Below are positions 1 through 8,340 of a stretch of DNA of 64,000 nt, piece by piece. Below the pieces are notes generated by a model that was given only the letters and a program-made list of their open reading frames with translations, ran no database searches and had not been told where the DNA came from. The first letter of the stretch is position 1. The number at the start of each line of letters is the position of its first letter. Position numbers and translations under genes: made by a program. Where the stretch lies: positions 124,001-188,000 of the forward strand of contig CAWAEC010000016.1 of NCBI GenBank assembly GCA_963781155.1, read 5' to 3'. Source of the stretch: PALSA-693 sp963781155. GTDB taxonomy: Bacteria; Actinomycetota; Acidimicrobiia; Acidimicrobiales; Palsa-688.

Positions 1-1139
1 ACGGTCGCCTTGAACACACCGAGCACGGACTGCTGGATGAGGCGCTCGATCACGTGGCCGTCGCGCCCTTCGTCGATGGTCTCGATCTCGATCTTGCCGG
101 ACGTGGACGACGCCAGGGAGTCCAGGTCGCTGATCCGGGGCACGGCCTCGGACTCGCCCAACCGCAGGGCCCGGCGCACGGCGCTCGCCACCAGGGTCTC
201 GTAGTTGGACACGCTGAGGCGAACCGACACTCCCGAGCGCTGATTGATGTGCGGGCTTTGGCGGGCCAGCTGGGAGAGGGTCGCGACGATCTGCGTCATG
301 TGGGGCGGAACCTCGACCCGCACGTTCGTCCCCGAGAACGGATGGGCTTCCTGGTGGACCACGGCGATCTCCGTCTCGGTATCGAGCGGATAGTGGGTCC
401 GGATCTGGGCGCCGAAACGATCCTTGAGCGGCGTGATGATACGGCCGCGATTGGTGTAGTCCTCAGGGTTGGCGGACGCGACCAGCATCACGTCCAGAGG
501 CAGGCGGATCTTGTAGCCGCGGATCTGCACGTCGCGCTCTTCGAGGACGTTGAGCAGCCCCACCTGGATGCGCTCGGCCAGATCGGGCAGCTCGTTGATG
601 GCGAAGATGCCGCGGTTGGTCCGGGGGACCAGGCCGTAGTGCAACGTGAGCTCGTCGGAGAGGTAGCGGCCCTCAGCCACCTTGATCGGGTCGACTTCCC
701 CGATCAGATCGGCGATCGAGGTATCAGGCGTTGCCAGCTTCTCGCCGAAGCGGTAGTCCCGGTGTATCCAGTCGATGGGCGTATCGTCGCCGCGCTCGAG
801 CACCAGGTCGTGGGCGTGACGAGAGACGGGCCGATACGGGTCGTCGAGAATCTCCGACCCGCCGATGAACGGCAGCCACTCGTCGAGCAAGCCGGTGAGG
901 CTGCGGATGATCCGGGTCTTGGCCTGCCCGCGCTCGCCGAGAAAGATCATGTCGTGGCCGGCAAGCAGGGCGTTCTCCAGTTGCGGGAGGACGGTGTCCT
1001 CATAGCCCAATATCCCCTCCACTATGGGCTGTCCGGCGGCGATGCGCCGGGTCGCGTTCCGGCGTACCTCCTCCTTGACGGGGACCGACTCCCAACCTGA
1101 GGCTCGCAGCTGTCCAATAGTCGCTGGACGTGACGTCAT
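1..1139 (-). CDS. ChlI/MoxR-type AAA+ ATPase (magnesium-chelatase-like), 3' end outside window
   Basis: The minus strand is open from an ATG at 1139 to the window edge, giving about 379 residues of an incomplete protein. A Walker A motif (GERGQAKT) lies near residue 68. A Walker B-like segment (GIFAINELPDL) follows near residue 178, then a sensor-like run (VASANPEDYTNRGR). This order is typical of the ChlI/MoxR group of AAA+ ATPases, which remodel proteins or activate metal-insertion or VWA-domain partners. Mycobacterium tuberculosis has a similar 'possible magnesium chelatase' gene next to purH, with a VWA gene after it; here the following gene would lie beyond position 1. There is no Shine-Dalgarno before the start, but a TAGCGT box sits 7 nt upstream, suggesting a leaderless message. 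The true substrate is unknown; a chlorophyll-type chelatase role is unlikely because no partner genes are visible. Confidence 0.85.
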   Translation of the reverse strand, partial: MTSRPATIGQLRASGWESVPVKEEVRRNATRRIAAGQPIVEGILGYEDTVLPQLENALLAGHDMIFLGERGQAKTRIIRSLTGLLDEWLPFIGGSEILDDPYRPVSRHAHDLVLERGDDTPIDWIHRDYRFGEKLATPDTSIADLIGEVDPIKVAEGRYLSDELTLHYGLVPRTNRGIFAINELPDLAERIQVGLLNVLEERDVQIRGYKIRLPLDVMLVASANPEDYTNRGRIITPLKDRFGAQIRTHYPLDTETEIAVVHQEAHPFSGTNVRVEVPPHMTQIVATLSQLARQSPHINQRSGVSVRLSVSNYETLVASAVRRALRLGESEAVPRISDLDSLASSTSGKIEIETIDEGRDGHVIERLIQQSVLGVFKAT

Positions 1140-1152
1140 GGCGTTCACGCTA
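1140..1152 (-). promoter_or_regulatory. -10 element for the ChlI/MoxR gene, probable leaderless start
   Basis: On the minus strand TAGCGT (1147-1152) matches the actinobacterial TAnnnT -10 consensus and ends 7 nt before the ATG. Transcription would begin at or next to the start codon. No clear -35 element was found. Confidence 0.4.
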
Positions 1153-1288
1153 CCGCCGGTCAGGGACACTCACGGACCGGTTCCCCGCCACGAGGGTTCG
1201 TGACGGCGGGCACGAGGGCCGGCACGAGGGCGCGACCACGAGGGCGCAGACCACGAGATGCAGGTGCCGGCGACTACCCTGCGCCCGA

Positions 1289-3466
1289 ATGGACCTGGGT
1301 GGCGACTGGCTGGCCGCGGCGTCGAACGACGACCTGCGGCGGGTCTTCGCCTCCCCCGATCTGGACACGTCGGGCTGGCACCGGATCACCGTTCCCGGCC
1401 ACTGGCGCTCCCATCCGGCGTTCGGGCAATCGGATGGGCCGATCCTGTACCGGCGCCACTTTTCGGCGGCGCCGCTCAGCCCCGTTCGGCGGGCTTTCCT
1501 GACGTTCGACGGCATTTTCTATCAGGGCGACGTGTGGTTCGATGGAGAGTACCTGGGGGACACCGAGGGGTATTTTTTTCCTCATTCCTTTGAAATAACG
1601 CCGGCACTCGCCGCTCGTGAAGACCATCTGCTGGCGGTCGAGGTGACGTGCTCGCGCCCGACCGACCTCACCGCCAAGCGGAACCTGACCGGCGTCTTCC
1701 AGCATTGGGACTGCATCGACCCGGACTGGAACCCGGGCGGCATCTGGGCGCCGGTACGGGTCCGGGAAACCGGCCCCGTCCGCATCCGCTCGTTGAAAGT
1801 CCTCTGCCGCGACGCCAGCGAGGACAACGCCACGCTCGAGCTGGAGGCCGAGCTTGACACCATCGAGCCGTGCCCGGCGGTCATCCGCACCACCGTGCGC
1901 CGAGAGGGCGAATCGATCGCGGAACCCGTGGCGGCCGAGCGGGATGAGGAACACGCGCTGGCGGCGGGCGTCAATCAGGTGCGGTGGCGCCTCGTCATCG
2001 AGCATCCCGAGCTGTGGTGGCCCCATGCCCTCGGGGGACAGCCGCTGTACGAGGTGGACGTGGCCGTGCAGGTCGACGTGGCCGGCGCCGGGTCGAGTTC
2101 TGCGGGCGACACGGCCGGAGCCAGCGACCGGCGCCAGATCACGACCGGGCTGCGCCAGGTGCGCATCCGGAATTTCGTGGCGACCGTCAACGGAGAACGG
2201 CTGTTCCTCAAAGGCGCCAACTGTGGTCCCACCCGGCGGGCTCTGGCCGAGGCCAGTTGCGAGGACCTGGTCCAGGACGTGACCCTGGCCCGGGAAGCCG
2301 GGCTCGACCTGGTGCGGGTGCATGCCCACATCACCGGCCCCGAGTTCTACGCGGCAGCCGACCGACAGGGCATGCTCATCTGGCAGGACCTGCCGTTGCA
2401 ATGGGGTTATGGACCGGTACGCCGCCAGGCCGCAGCCCAGGCCCGCCAGGCCGTTTCCCTGTTGGGCCACCATCCGTCCATTGCGCTGTGGTGCGGCCAC
2501 AACGAGCCCCTCGCCCTGGATGTCAAGCCGGGCATGGCCACCGGACCGAGCACTCTCGCCCGCCAGGTCGCGGCCCAGGTGCTGCCGACCCGGAACAAGA
2601 CCGGCCTCGACCGCTCCATCCGACGGGCCCTGGAACGTGCCGACGGGTCCCGGGCGGTGGTGGCCCACTCCGGAATCCTTCCGCACCCGGCGTGGGGCAC
2701 CGACAGCCATCTGTATTTCGGGTGGTACCACGGCGAGGAACGAGACCTGCCCAACGCCCTCGCCCGATTCCCGGTGCTCGCTCGTTTCGTGAGCGAGTTC
2801 GGGGCGCAGGCCGTGCCGGAGACGGCCGGCTTCATGGACCCCGATCGCTGGCCGGACCTCGACTGGGATCGACTCGAGGCGCACCACTGCCTGCAACGAG
2901 CCATCTTCGAGGACCGCGTGCCACCAGGCCTGTCCGCCACGTTCGCACGTTGGCGGGCCGCCACTCAGGAGTACCAGGCCGCGCTGCTGCGCTATCACAT
3001 CGAGACGCTCCGCCGGATCAAGTACCGGCCGACCGGAGGATTCTGTTTGTTTCTGCTGGCCGACGCCCAGCCGGCGGTCAGTTGGTCGGTGCTCGACCAC
3101 GAACGCAGACCCAAGGCGGCCTATCACGCGGTCACCCGGGCCTGCGCCCCCGTGATCATCACCGCCGACCGACCGGAGCCTGCCTACCGCCCCGCCAGCC
3201 GGCTGACCCTCGATCTGCACGCCATCAGCGACCTGCGGTACCGCCTCACGGACGCGGTCGTCTCGGCGGTCCTGCGCTGGCCGGGCGGCCGGCACGCCTG
3301 GCGCTTCGCGGGCGAAGTGACGGCGGACAGTTGCGTGCGCATCGGTCGAGTCGACTGGACCGTTCCGGAATCGGCGGTGCCCGGTCCGATCTCTCTCGAC
3401 CTGAGCCTGCGCTGGGACGGCGGACAGGTCGCGAACTCCTACTCCTCCCGGGTCGCGCCCGGGTGA
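1289..3466 (+). CDS. Glycoside hydrolase family 2 protein (beta-mannosidase/glucuronidase-like)
   Basis: A 725-residue protein with GH2 architecture: an N-terminal jelly-roll sugar-binding domain, an Ig-like sandwich, then a TIM barrel. The acid/base glutamate is seen in GHNEP (about residue 406) and the nucleophile in SEFG (about residue 503), both at the spacing expected for the family. WWPHALG and GANCGPT are further landmarks of beta-mannosidase-type members. I chose the ATG at 1289 because the conserved N-terminus begins there; an upstream in-frame ATG at 1130 would overlap the opposite gene and adds low-complexity sequence. There is no signal peptide, so it probably acts in the cytosol on imported oligosaccharides. 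The substrate (mannoside, glucuronide or other) cannot be fixed from sequence. It is followed after 15 nt by an SCP2-like gene. Confidence 0.88.
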   Translation: MDLGGDWLAAASNDDLRRVFASPDLDTSGWHRITVPGHWRSHPAFGQSDGPILYRRHFSAAPLSPVRRAFLTFDGIFYQGDVWFDGEYLGDTEGYFFPHSFEITPALAAREDHLLAVEVTCSRPTDLTAKRNLTGVFQHWDCIDPDWNPGGIWAPVRVRETGPVRIRSLKVLCRDASEDNATLELEAELDTIEPCPAVIRTTVRREGESIAEPVAAERDEEHALAAGVNQVRWRLVIEHPELWWPHALGGQPLYEVDVAVQVDVAGAGSSSAGDTAGASDRRQITTGLRQVRIRNFVATVNGERLFLKGANCGPTRRALAEASCEDLVQDVTLAREAGLDLVRVHAHITGPEFYAAADRQGMLIWQDLPLQWGYGPVRRQAAAQARQAVSLLGHHPSIALWCGHNEPLALDVKPGMATGPSTLARQVAAQVLPTRNKTGLDRSIRRALERADGSRAVVAHSGILPHPAWGTDSHLYFGWYHGEERDLPNALARFPVLARFVSEFGAQAVPETAGFMDPDRWPDLDWDRLEAHHCLQRAIFEDRVPPGLSATFARWRAATQEYQAALLRYHIETLRRIKYRPTGGFCLFLLADAQPAVSWSVLDHERRPKAAYHAVTRACAPVIITADRPEPAYRPASRLTLDLHAISDLRYRLTDAVVSAVLRWPGGRHAWRFAGEVTADSCVRIGRVDWTVPESAVPGPISLDLSLRWDGGQVANSYSSRVAPG

Positions 3467-3481
3467 CCGCAGGGACCCGCG

Positions 3482-3910
3482 ATGGGTGGCGCTGGTAGAA
3501 CCGGGACTGTGGTCCGTTTTCTGTCGCCCGCATGGTTCGAGGAGGTCGCGCGGTCCCAGCCACCGCGGCCCGCATCGGATGCGGTGCAAGGGGAGCACGT
3601 CGTGGAGCGGGTCGTGCGCGGCGGCCCGGACGGCGACGTTCGCTACCGGGTGGTGGTCGCGGGAGGGTCCGCGTTTCTCGAGCGGCCCGACGGCGCCGCG
3701 GGTGGGTCCTCCCCCGAGCCGGATCTGACCATCGCCTCCGACTGGATCACCGCCGCCGAGATCGCCCAGGGCACCCTGTCCGCCCAGGCCGCCTTGATGA
3801 CGGGTCGGCTGCGCGTCCGCGGCAACCTGGCTCGCCTGGCGGCTTGGGCCGGCGATCTCCCTGGCCTGGATGCGGTACCGGCGTCGGTCCGGCGCCGGAC
3901 CACCTACTGA
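3482..3910 (+). CDS. SCP2 sterol-binding-domain-like protein
   Basis: A 142-residue protein with the alternating strand/helix pattern of the SCP2 fold: a beta-rich half (VVERVVRGGPDGDVRYRVVV) followed by DLTIASDWITAAEIAQG and a helix around AALMTGRLRVRGN. In bacteria such proteins bind hydrophobic small molecules or act as domains of larger enzymes; no ligand can be named. It starts 15 nt after the GH2 stop, so the two are probably co-transcribed. A GTG at 3509 is an alternative start that keeps the conserved core. Assignment rests on the DLTI...G.L...ALM.G...V.G pattern typical of SCP2 members. Confidence 0.7.
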   Translation: MGGAGRTGTVVRFLSPAWFEEVARSQPPRPASDAVQGEHVVERVVRGGPDGDVRYRVVVAGGSAFLERPDGAAGGSSPEPDLTIASDWITAAEIAQGTLSAQAALMTGRLRVRGNLARLAAWAGDLPGLDAVPASVRRRTTY

Positions 3911-3926
3911 CCCGGGTTGACACCCC

Positions 3927-4553
3927 GTGATCCCCGAACCGGCCCGGACGACAACGTGGACGGAGTTGTTGGCCCACCCCGAAGTGGTGGAACGCTCCGT
4001 GCAGGCGGGCAGGGTCGGCCTGATGGCGTTTCACGGCGGCCTCGAGGGCGGCACACTCGAAATCGCGGACGCGGCGGCCGAGGCATCCGGCGCCTCCCTG
4101 TACACGGTCGCTCAGCCCGCCGAGCTGCGCTGGCACGTCCCCTCCAGCTCGATTGACCCGAACCGGGCGCCGGCCCTGGCCGAATGGCTGACGCACGTCG
4201 ACGTGGCCATCGCCTTGCACGGCTATGGCCGGGTGGCCCAACCGCGCCGCCTCCTGCTGGGCGGCACCAACCGGCAGCTGGCCGCCTTACTCAGCACGGC
4301 CCTGACCGCCCGGCTGAGCGGGTTCGAAGTGGTGACCGACCTGGCGCACATCCCGGCCGAACTGCGGGGCCTGCACCCCGCCAACCCGGTCAACCGGCCG
4401 CCCGAAGGTGGCGTCCAGCTGGAGCTGCCGCCCTCGGCGCGCGGCACCAGCACGCGCCGGCCCGACCCGGCCTGGGGTCCCGGCGGGGCACCGGCGCGGG
4501 TGGTGGAAGCCCTGGTCGCGACAGTGCGGGCGTGGCCGTCGCTCGACGCCTGA
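3927..4553 (+). CDS. Poly-gamma-glutamate hydrolase family protein
   Basis: A 208-residue protein starting at GTG. The N-terminal GLMAFHGGLEGGTLEIADAA segment carries the HGG..G.E metal-binding pattern of the poly-gamma-glutamate hydrolase (YjqB/DUF867-like) family of zinc amidases. A second histidine pattern follows at VAIALHGYG. Members cleave poly-gamma-glutamate, and relatives occur in phages, where they breach capsules. No signal peptide is visible, so this copy may be cytosolic. It lies 16 nt after the SCP2-like gene, in what appears to be a GH2-SCP2-hydrolase operon. Whether the three act on one substrate is unknown. Confidence 0.72.
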   Translation: MIPEPARTTTWTELLAHPEVVERSVQAGRVGLMAFHGGLEGGTLEIADAAAEASGASLYTVAQPAELRWHVPSSSIDPNRAPALAEWLTHVDVAIALHGYGRVAQPRRLLLGGTNRQLAALLSTALTARLSGFEVVTDLAHIPAELRGLHPANPVNRPPEGGVQLELPPSARGTSTRRPDPAWGPGGAPARVVEALVATVRAWPSLDA

Positions 4554-4653
4554 CCGGCGTCGACGGTTCGTCTCGATCGTGGGTGGGGGCGCATGCAAAT
4601 CGCGTCCCGGCCCGCTAGCCTCGTTCGACACGCCTTTCGGGGAGGTACGACTC

Positions 4654-4873
4654 GTGACGCTGTCCGACGTGATCGACGACCAGTTCTTGCTCGCGCTATC
4701 GGGCGCTGCTGGACGCGGAGGATGCCGCGTTCGACGAACTGGAACACGCGTTCGAGGACGGCGACCGGGCCCATTTCGATCTTGACCTGACCGCGTGGCG
4801 GAAGGCAGTGGAGAAGAAGCTGCACTACCTCCATCGCCTGGGCGTCGTGTTGCCGCCCACCCTCAGCTGCTGA
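4654..4873 (+). CDS. Small conserved hypothetical protein, frame broken once
   Basis: A GTG at 4654 follows a good GGGGAGG ribosome site and begins VTLSDVIDDQFLLAL. Around 4693-4700 the sensible reading moves to the next frame and continues as RYRALLDAEDAAFDELEHA, with a helical, acidic C-terminus ending at TGA 4871-4873. The joined product is about 72 residues. I do not recognise the family. The indel is best explained as a sequence error, since both halves look coding and join without overlap. Confidence 0.5.
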
Positions 4874-5041
4874 TCGGATCGGTCCGGCCTGGAGGTGATC
4901 TGTCGGCCTCTGGCGCGCCTCCGGGACGAACCGCACACCGGCATTACGCCGGCCGTGTCGGTGGCCGGGAACACGCTTCGGTACGGCCGGCCGTTCGAAG
5001 CCGCGATCAGCCCGGAGGACGAGCGTCTGATCCGGCCCACG

Positions 5042-6032
5042 TCACCGGATCAGGCCGAGCTCCCGAACGGCGTCACGCTCTTCCACCAGCTCGCTGACCG
5101 ACGCGTCGATGCGAGTCCGGGAAAATCTTCCAGCTCGAGGCCAGGCACCACCTGGAGGGTGCCGCTCGCCGTGGTCACCGGGAAGGACGAGATCAACCCT
5201 TCCGGGACTCCGTAGGAACCGTCGGACGGGATACCCATCGACACCCAGTCGCCCGGAGCGGTTCCGAGCATCCAGTCGTGAATGTGATCGATGGCGGCAC
5301 TGGCTGCCGACGCCGCGCTCGACGCCCCCGGGCCTCGATGATTGCCGCACCTCGTTGCTGGACCGTTGGGATGAACTCCTTCTCCACCCAGTCATTGTCC
5401 CCAATGACCTCGGCTGCCGGCCGGCCGTCGATGCGGGTCCGGAAGGCATCGGGATACTGGGTGGCGGAATGATTCCCCCAGATCGTCACATTGGTGACCT
5501 CGGTGACTGGCACCCCCGCTTTCGCCGCGAGCTGGGCCTTGGCCCGGTTTTGATCGAGGCGCATCATGGCCGTAAACCGCTCCGGCGCAATGTTGGGTGC
5601 GTTATTCATGGCAATCAGGGCGTTGGTGTTGGCCGGATTGCCGACGACCAGCACCCGGACATCCGGGGCGGCGTTGTCCGAGATGGCTTTGCCTTGCACG
5701 GTGAAAATGGCGCCGTTGGCGTCCAGCAAGTCCTTCCGCTCCATTCCCTTACTGCGCGGCCGGGCACCCACCAGAAGGGCGATGTTGACGTCACCGAATG
5801 CCTCGTTGGCGTCGTCGCTGATGACCACCCCGTCCAGGAGGGGAAAGGCACAGTCCTCGAGCTCCATCACCACGCCCTGCAGGGCACCCATGGCCGGAGT
5901 GATCTCCAGCAACTGGAGGATGACCGGCTGGTCGGCTCCCAGCAAGGCGCCGCTGGCGATTCGGAACAACAGGTTGTAGCAGATCTGGCCTGCGGCGCCG
6001 GTTACGGCCACACGGAGCGGAGAAGCGGTCAT
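5042..6032 (-). CDS. mdh: Malate dehydrogenase, frame broken twice
   Basis: NAD-dependent malate/oxaloacetate interconversion in the TCA cycle. The N-terminus (VAVTGAAGQICYNLLFRIA) is the Rossmann nucleotide-binding loop of the cytosolic-type malate dehydrogenases; VVGNPANTNALIA and IWGNHSATQYPD (catalytic histidine) are family signatures. The first frame runs cleanly to about 5330. The protein then continues in a second frame (GDWVSMGIPSDGSYGVPEG) and near 5120 in a third (ASVSELVEERDAV), ending at 5042. The joined length of about 329 residues is normal for the family. A GGAGG site precedes the ATG at 6032 by 10 nt. Two indels in an essential single-copy gene point to sequence error rather than a true pseudogene. 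Confidence 0.88.
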
Positions 6033-6093
6033 CTTGATTGAGCCTCCGGAGAGAACAGCGCTTTTGGAGTGGGCGCGACGTTAGTGCGGGCGC

Positions 6094-7023
6094 CTACGTC
6101 TGAAGAGGCAACAGCAGTGTGGCCAGATCCTCGAAACCGGCCCGATGATCGCCGGGACCGGGACCCGCGCCCGCCGGTCCGACTGGGCGCACCACGAACT
6201 TGGAGACGCCCGCGTCGACGAAGCGGGACACCAGGCGGCGGAGATGGTCCGCGCCAACCGGGACCAGATCCGCCACATCGGCGTCGGGGCGCCGCGAGCG
6301 CAGCAGCTGGAGGGTGCGCTCGTCCGGTTCCTTCGTCGCGTACGGGATACTGAGCCCGAAATGCTCGGGGTCGATCGACCGGCCGGCGGCCTCGGCCGCG
6401 TCCTGTATACGCCGGCGGGCTGCCTGCGCCTCCTCCGGTGACATGGCGGATCCAAGCCATCCATCCGCCAGGCGACCGGTGCGAGCCAGCGCGGCGGGGC
6501 CACTGCCCCCGAACCAGACCTCCAGTGGCTGCTGCCAGGACACCGCTGGCGAGGGCATCTGGTCAAAGCGGTAGCGACCGTTGTCGAACGTAACCGGCTC
6601 CCCAGTCCACCACGTCCGCAGCAGAGGTGTGACCTCCTCCAGCAGAGCGCCGCGATTGGCGCCCGTCGATCCGAGCGCGGCTCGCTCCCCGGGTTGATCC
6701 ACTCCAACCACAAAGCTCAGCAACAGCCGTCCGTGCGAGAGCTGGTCGATCTGGGCCAGCGACTTGGCCATTGTCAGGGGGTTTCGCCCGATCGGCACCA
6801 GATTCGCCCCTAGCTTCAATGACGACGTGGCGGCCGCGGCGAACGACAGCCCCACGAGCGGGTCCAGGCCAGGCCCCAAGGGGATGTCCGACATCCACAT
6901 GGTGTCGAAGCCCAACTCCTCGATCGTGCGAACCTCGTTCAGGAACGGATCGAGCTGATAGCCATCGGCCCCGGGTCCACCCGGACTGGAAGCCCCGACA
7001 GAGACGGCGAAGCGGATCTTCAT
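6094..7023 (-). CDS. LLM-class F420-dependent oxidoreductase
   Basis: A 309-residue TIM-barrel oxidoreductase of the luciferase-like superfamily. Signs are FDTMWMSDIPLGPGLDPLV, LKLGANLVPIGRNPLTMAKS, the LDQLSHGRLLLSFVVGV-type helix and WFGGSGPAALARTGRLADGW; the last is the F420/FMN-binding strand found in actinobacterial members. These enzymes use reduced F420 or flavin for hydride transfer to varied substrates. The substrate here is unknown. The gene begins 12 nt after the icd stop, so it is probably co-transcribed with icd. A similar gene (Rv0953c) lies beside sucCD in Mycobacterium tuberculosis, which supports this flank being part of that ancestral block. Confidence 0.85.
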   Translation of the reverse strand: MKIRFAVSVGASSPGGPGADGYQLDPFLNEVRTIEELGFDTMWMSDIPLGPGLDPLVGLSFAAAATSSLKLGANLVPIGRNPLTMAKSLAQIDQLSHGRLLLSFVVGVDQPGERAALGSTGANRGALLEEVTPLLRTWWTGEPVTFDNGRYRFDQMPSPAVSWQQPLEVWFGGSGPAALARTGRLADGWLGSAMSPEEAQAARRRIQDAAEAAGRSIDPEHFGLSIPYATKEPDERTLQLLRSRRPDADVADLVPVGADHLRRLVSRFVDAGVSKFVVRPVGPAGAGPGPGDHRAGFEDLATLLLPLQT

Positions 7024-7035
7024 TTCCGATCCCTG

Positions 7036-8232
7036 TCAGAGATGGTCGACGATGGCGCTGGCGAACTCCGACGTCGTTACCTCGGTCGCGCCGTCCATCT
7101 GGCGGGCAAAGTCATAGGTCACGACCTTGTCGGCGATCGTGGCTTCCATGGCTTTCACGATGTCGTCGGCCGCCGCCAACCACCCGAGGTGTTCGAACAT
7201 CATCACCCCGGACAGCAACAGCGAGCCCGGATTGACTTTGTCCTGCCCGGCGTACTTCGGAGCCGTGCCGTGGGTGGCCTCGAAGATCCCGTGCCCGGTC
7301 ACGTAGTTGATGTTTGCACCGGGGGCGATGCCGATCCCGCCGACCTGGGCTGCTAACGCGTCAGAGAGATAATCCCCGTTGAGATTCGTCGTCGCAATCA
7401 CATCAAAATCGGTTGGGCGGGTAAGCACCTGCTGCAGGGTGATGTCGGCGATGTTGTCTTTTACCAGAATCTTGTCCCCGGGTTGCCCATCGCAATCATC
7501 CCAGCCGACGGCGACGTCCGAGAACTCGTCCCGAACCAGTTCGTAGCCCCAGTTCCGGAAGGCTCCTTCCGTGAACTTCTGGATGTTGCCCTTGTGCACC
7601 AACGTCACCGAGCGGCGGCCCCGCTGCACCGCGTAATTCAGCGCGGCCCGAATCAGACGCTTCGAGCCGGTTATCGATACCGGTTTGATGCCGACGCCGC
7701 TGTCGGGACGGATGTTCCACCCGAACTCATCGCGGAGCAGTTTGATGAGGCGCTTCGCCTCGGGAGTGCCCTCCTCCACCTCGAGTCCTGCATAAATGTC
7801 CTCTGTGTTCTCCCGAAAGATGACCATGTCCACCAGATCGGGACGCTTCACCGGTGAAGGCACGCCCTGGAACCATCGCACCGGACGCAGGCACACATAG
7901 AGATCGAGGATTTGTCGCAGCGCCACGTTGAGCGACCGGAAGCCCCCACCGACGGGGGTCGTGAGGGGCCCCTTGATCCCGATCAGATATTCGTTGAAGA
8001 CATCGATCGTTTGCTGCGGGAGCCAGTCGCCTGTCTCGTTGAAGGCCTTCTCTCCGGCCAGCACTTCCTTCCAGGAAATCGCCTTGCCATACTTGGCGGC
8101 CGCCGAGTCCAGGACGAGCTTGGCCGCCGGCCAGATGTCGACGCCAGTGCCGTCGCCTTCGATGAAAGGGATGATGGGCTGATCGGAAACGATCAACGAA
8201 CCGTCATCCGCCATGGTGATCTTTTCGGGCAT
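7036..8232 (-). CDS. icd: NADP-dependent isocitrate dehydrogenase
   Basis: A 398-residue dimeric-type isocitrate dehydrogenase converting isocitrate to 2-oxoglutarate in the TCA cycle. It closely follows the E. coli enzyme: IPFIEGDGTGVDIWPAA at the start, GGGFRSLNVALRQ with the regulatory/substrate serine, the arginine-containing LRPVRW, and VTLVHKGNIQKFTEGAF. HGTAPKYAGQDKVNPGS carries the Lys-Tyr pair that marks NADP specificity. Length and sequence are complete with no frameshift. The start ATG has no Shine-Dalgarno, but a TAGGCT box lies exactly 6 nt upstream, so translation is probably leaderless. The LLM oxidoreductase follows 12 nt downstream. Confidence 0.97.
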   Translation of the reverse strand: MPEKITMADDGSLIVSDQPIIPFIEGDGTGVDIWPAAKLVLDSAAAKYGKAISWKEVLAGEKAFNETGDWLPQQTIDVFNEYLIGIKGPLTTPVGGGFRSLNVALRQILDLYVCLRPVRWFQGVPSPVKRPDLVDMVIFRENTEDIYAGLEVEEGTPEAKRLIKLLRDEFGWNIRPDSGVGIKPVSITGSKRLIRAALNYAVQRGRRSVTLVHKGNIQKFTEGAFRNWGYELVRDEFSDVAVGWDDCDGQPGDKILVKDNIADITLQQVLTRPTDFDVIATTNLNGDYLSDALAAQVGGIGIAPGANINYVTGHGIFEATHGTAPKYAGQDKVNPGSLLLSGVMMFEHLGWLAAADDIVKAMEATIADKVVTYDFARQMDGATEVTTSEFASAIVDHL

Positions 8233-8244
8233 ACCGGCAGCCTA
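8233..8244 (-). promoter_or_regulatory. -10 element of icd, probable leaderless start
   Basis: TAGGCT (8239-8244 on the minus strand) fits TAnnnT and is separated by 6 nt from the icd ATG, placing the transcription start on the start codon. Confidence 0.45.
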
Positions 8245-8328
8245 TCGGTGCGCTCGCCGGCCGCGTTTGGGCAGGCCGTGCCGCATGTGACATCCGTCAT
8301 TCGAGGTACCCCGCCATGCTCGCCATGC

Positions 8329-8340
8329 GATAATGCACAG
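8329..8340 (+). promoter_or_regulatory. -10 element of the LuxR-type ATPase gene, probable leaderless start
   Basis: GATAAT (8329-8334) is separated by 6 nt (GCACAG) from the GTG start at 8341. No ribosome-binding site is present, consistent with a leaderless transcript. No convincing -35 hexamer was seen. Confidence 0.45.

Noticed and set aside
54..1100. 348-residue plus-strand open frame
   Set aside because: It is the antisense shadow of the ChlI/MoxR ATPase, whose minus-strand reading has clear Walker motifs; the plus reading has no recognisable domain.
1274..3598. 774-residue minus-strand open frame
   Set aside because: Antisense to the GH2 gene, Arg/Gly-rich and without motifs; a common artefact in GC-rich DNA.
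4895..5215. 106-residue plus-strand open frame after the small hypothetical gene
   Set aside because: Half of it overlaps the conserved end of mdh on the other strand and no family features were seen.
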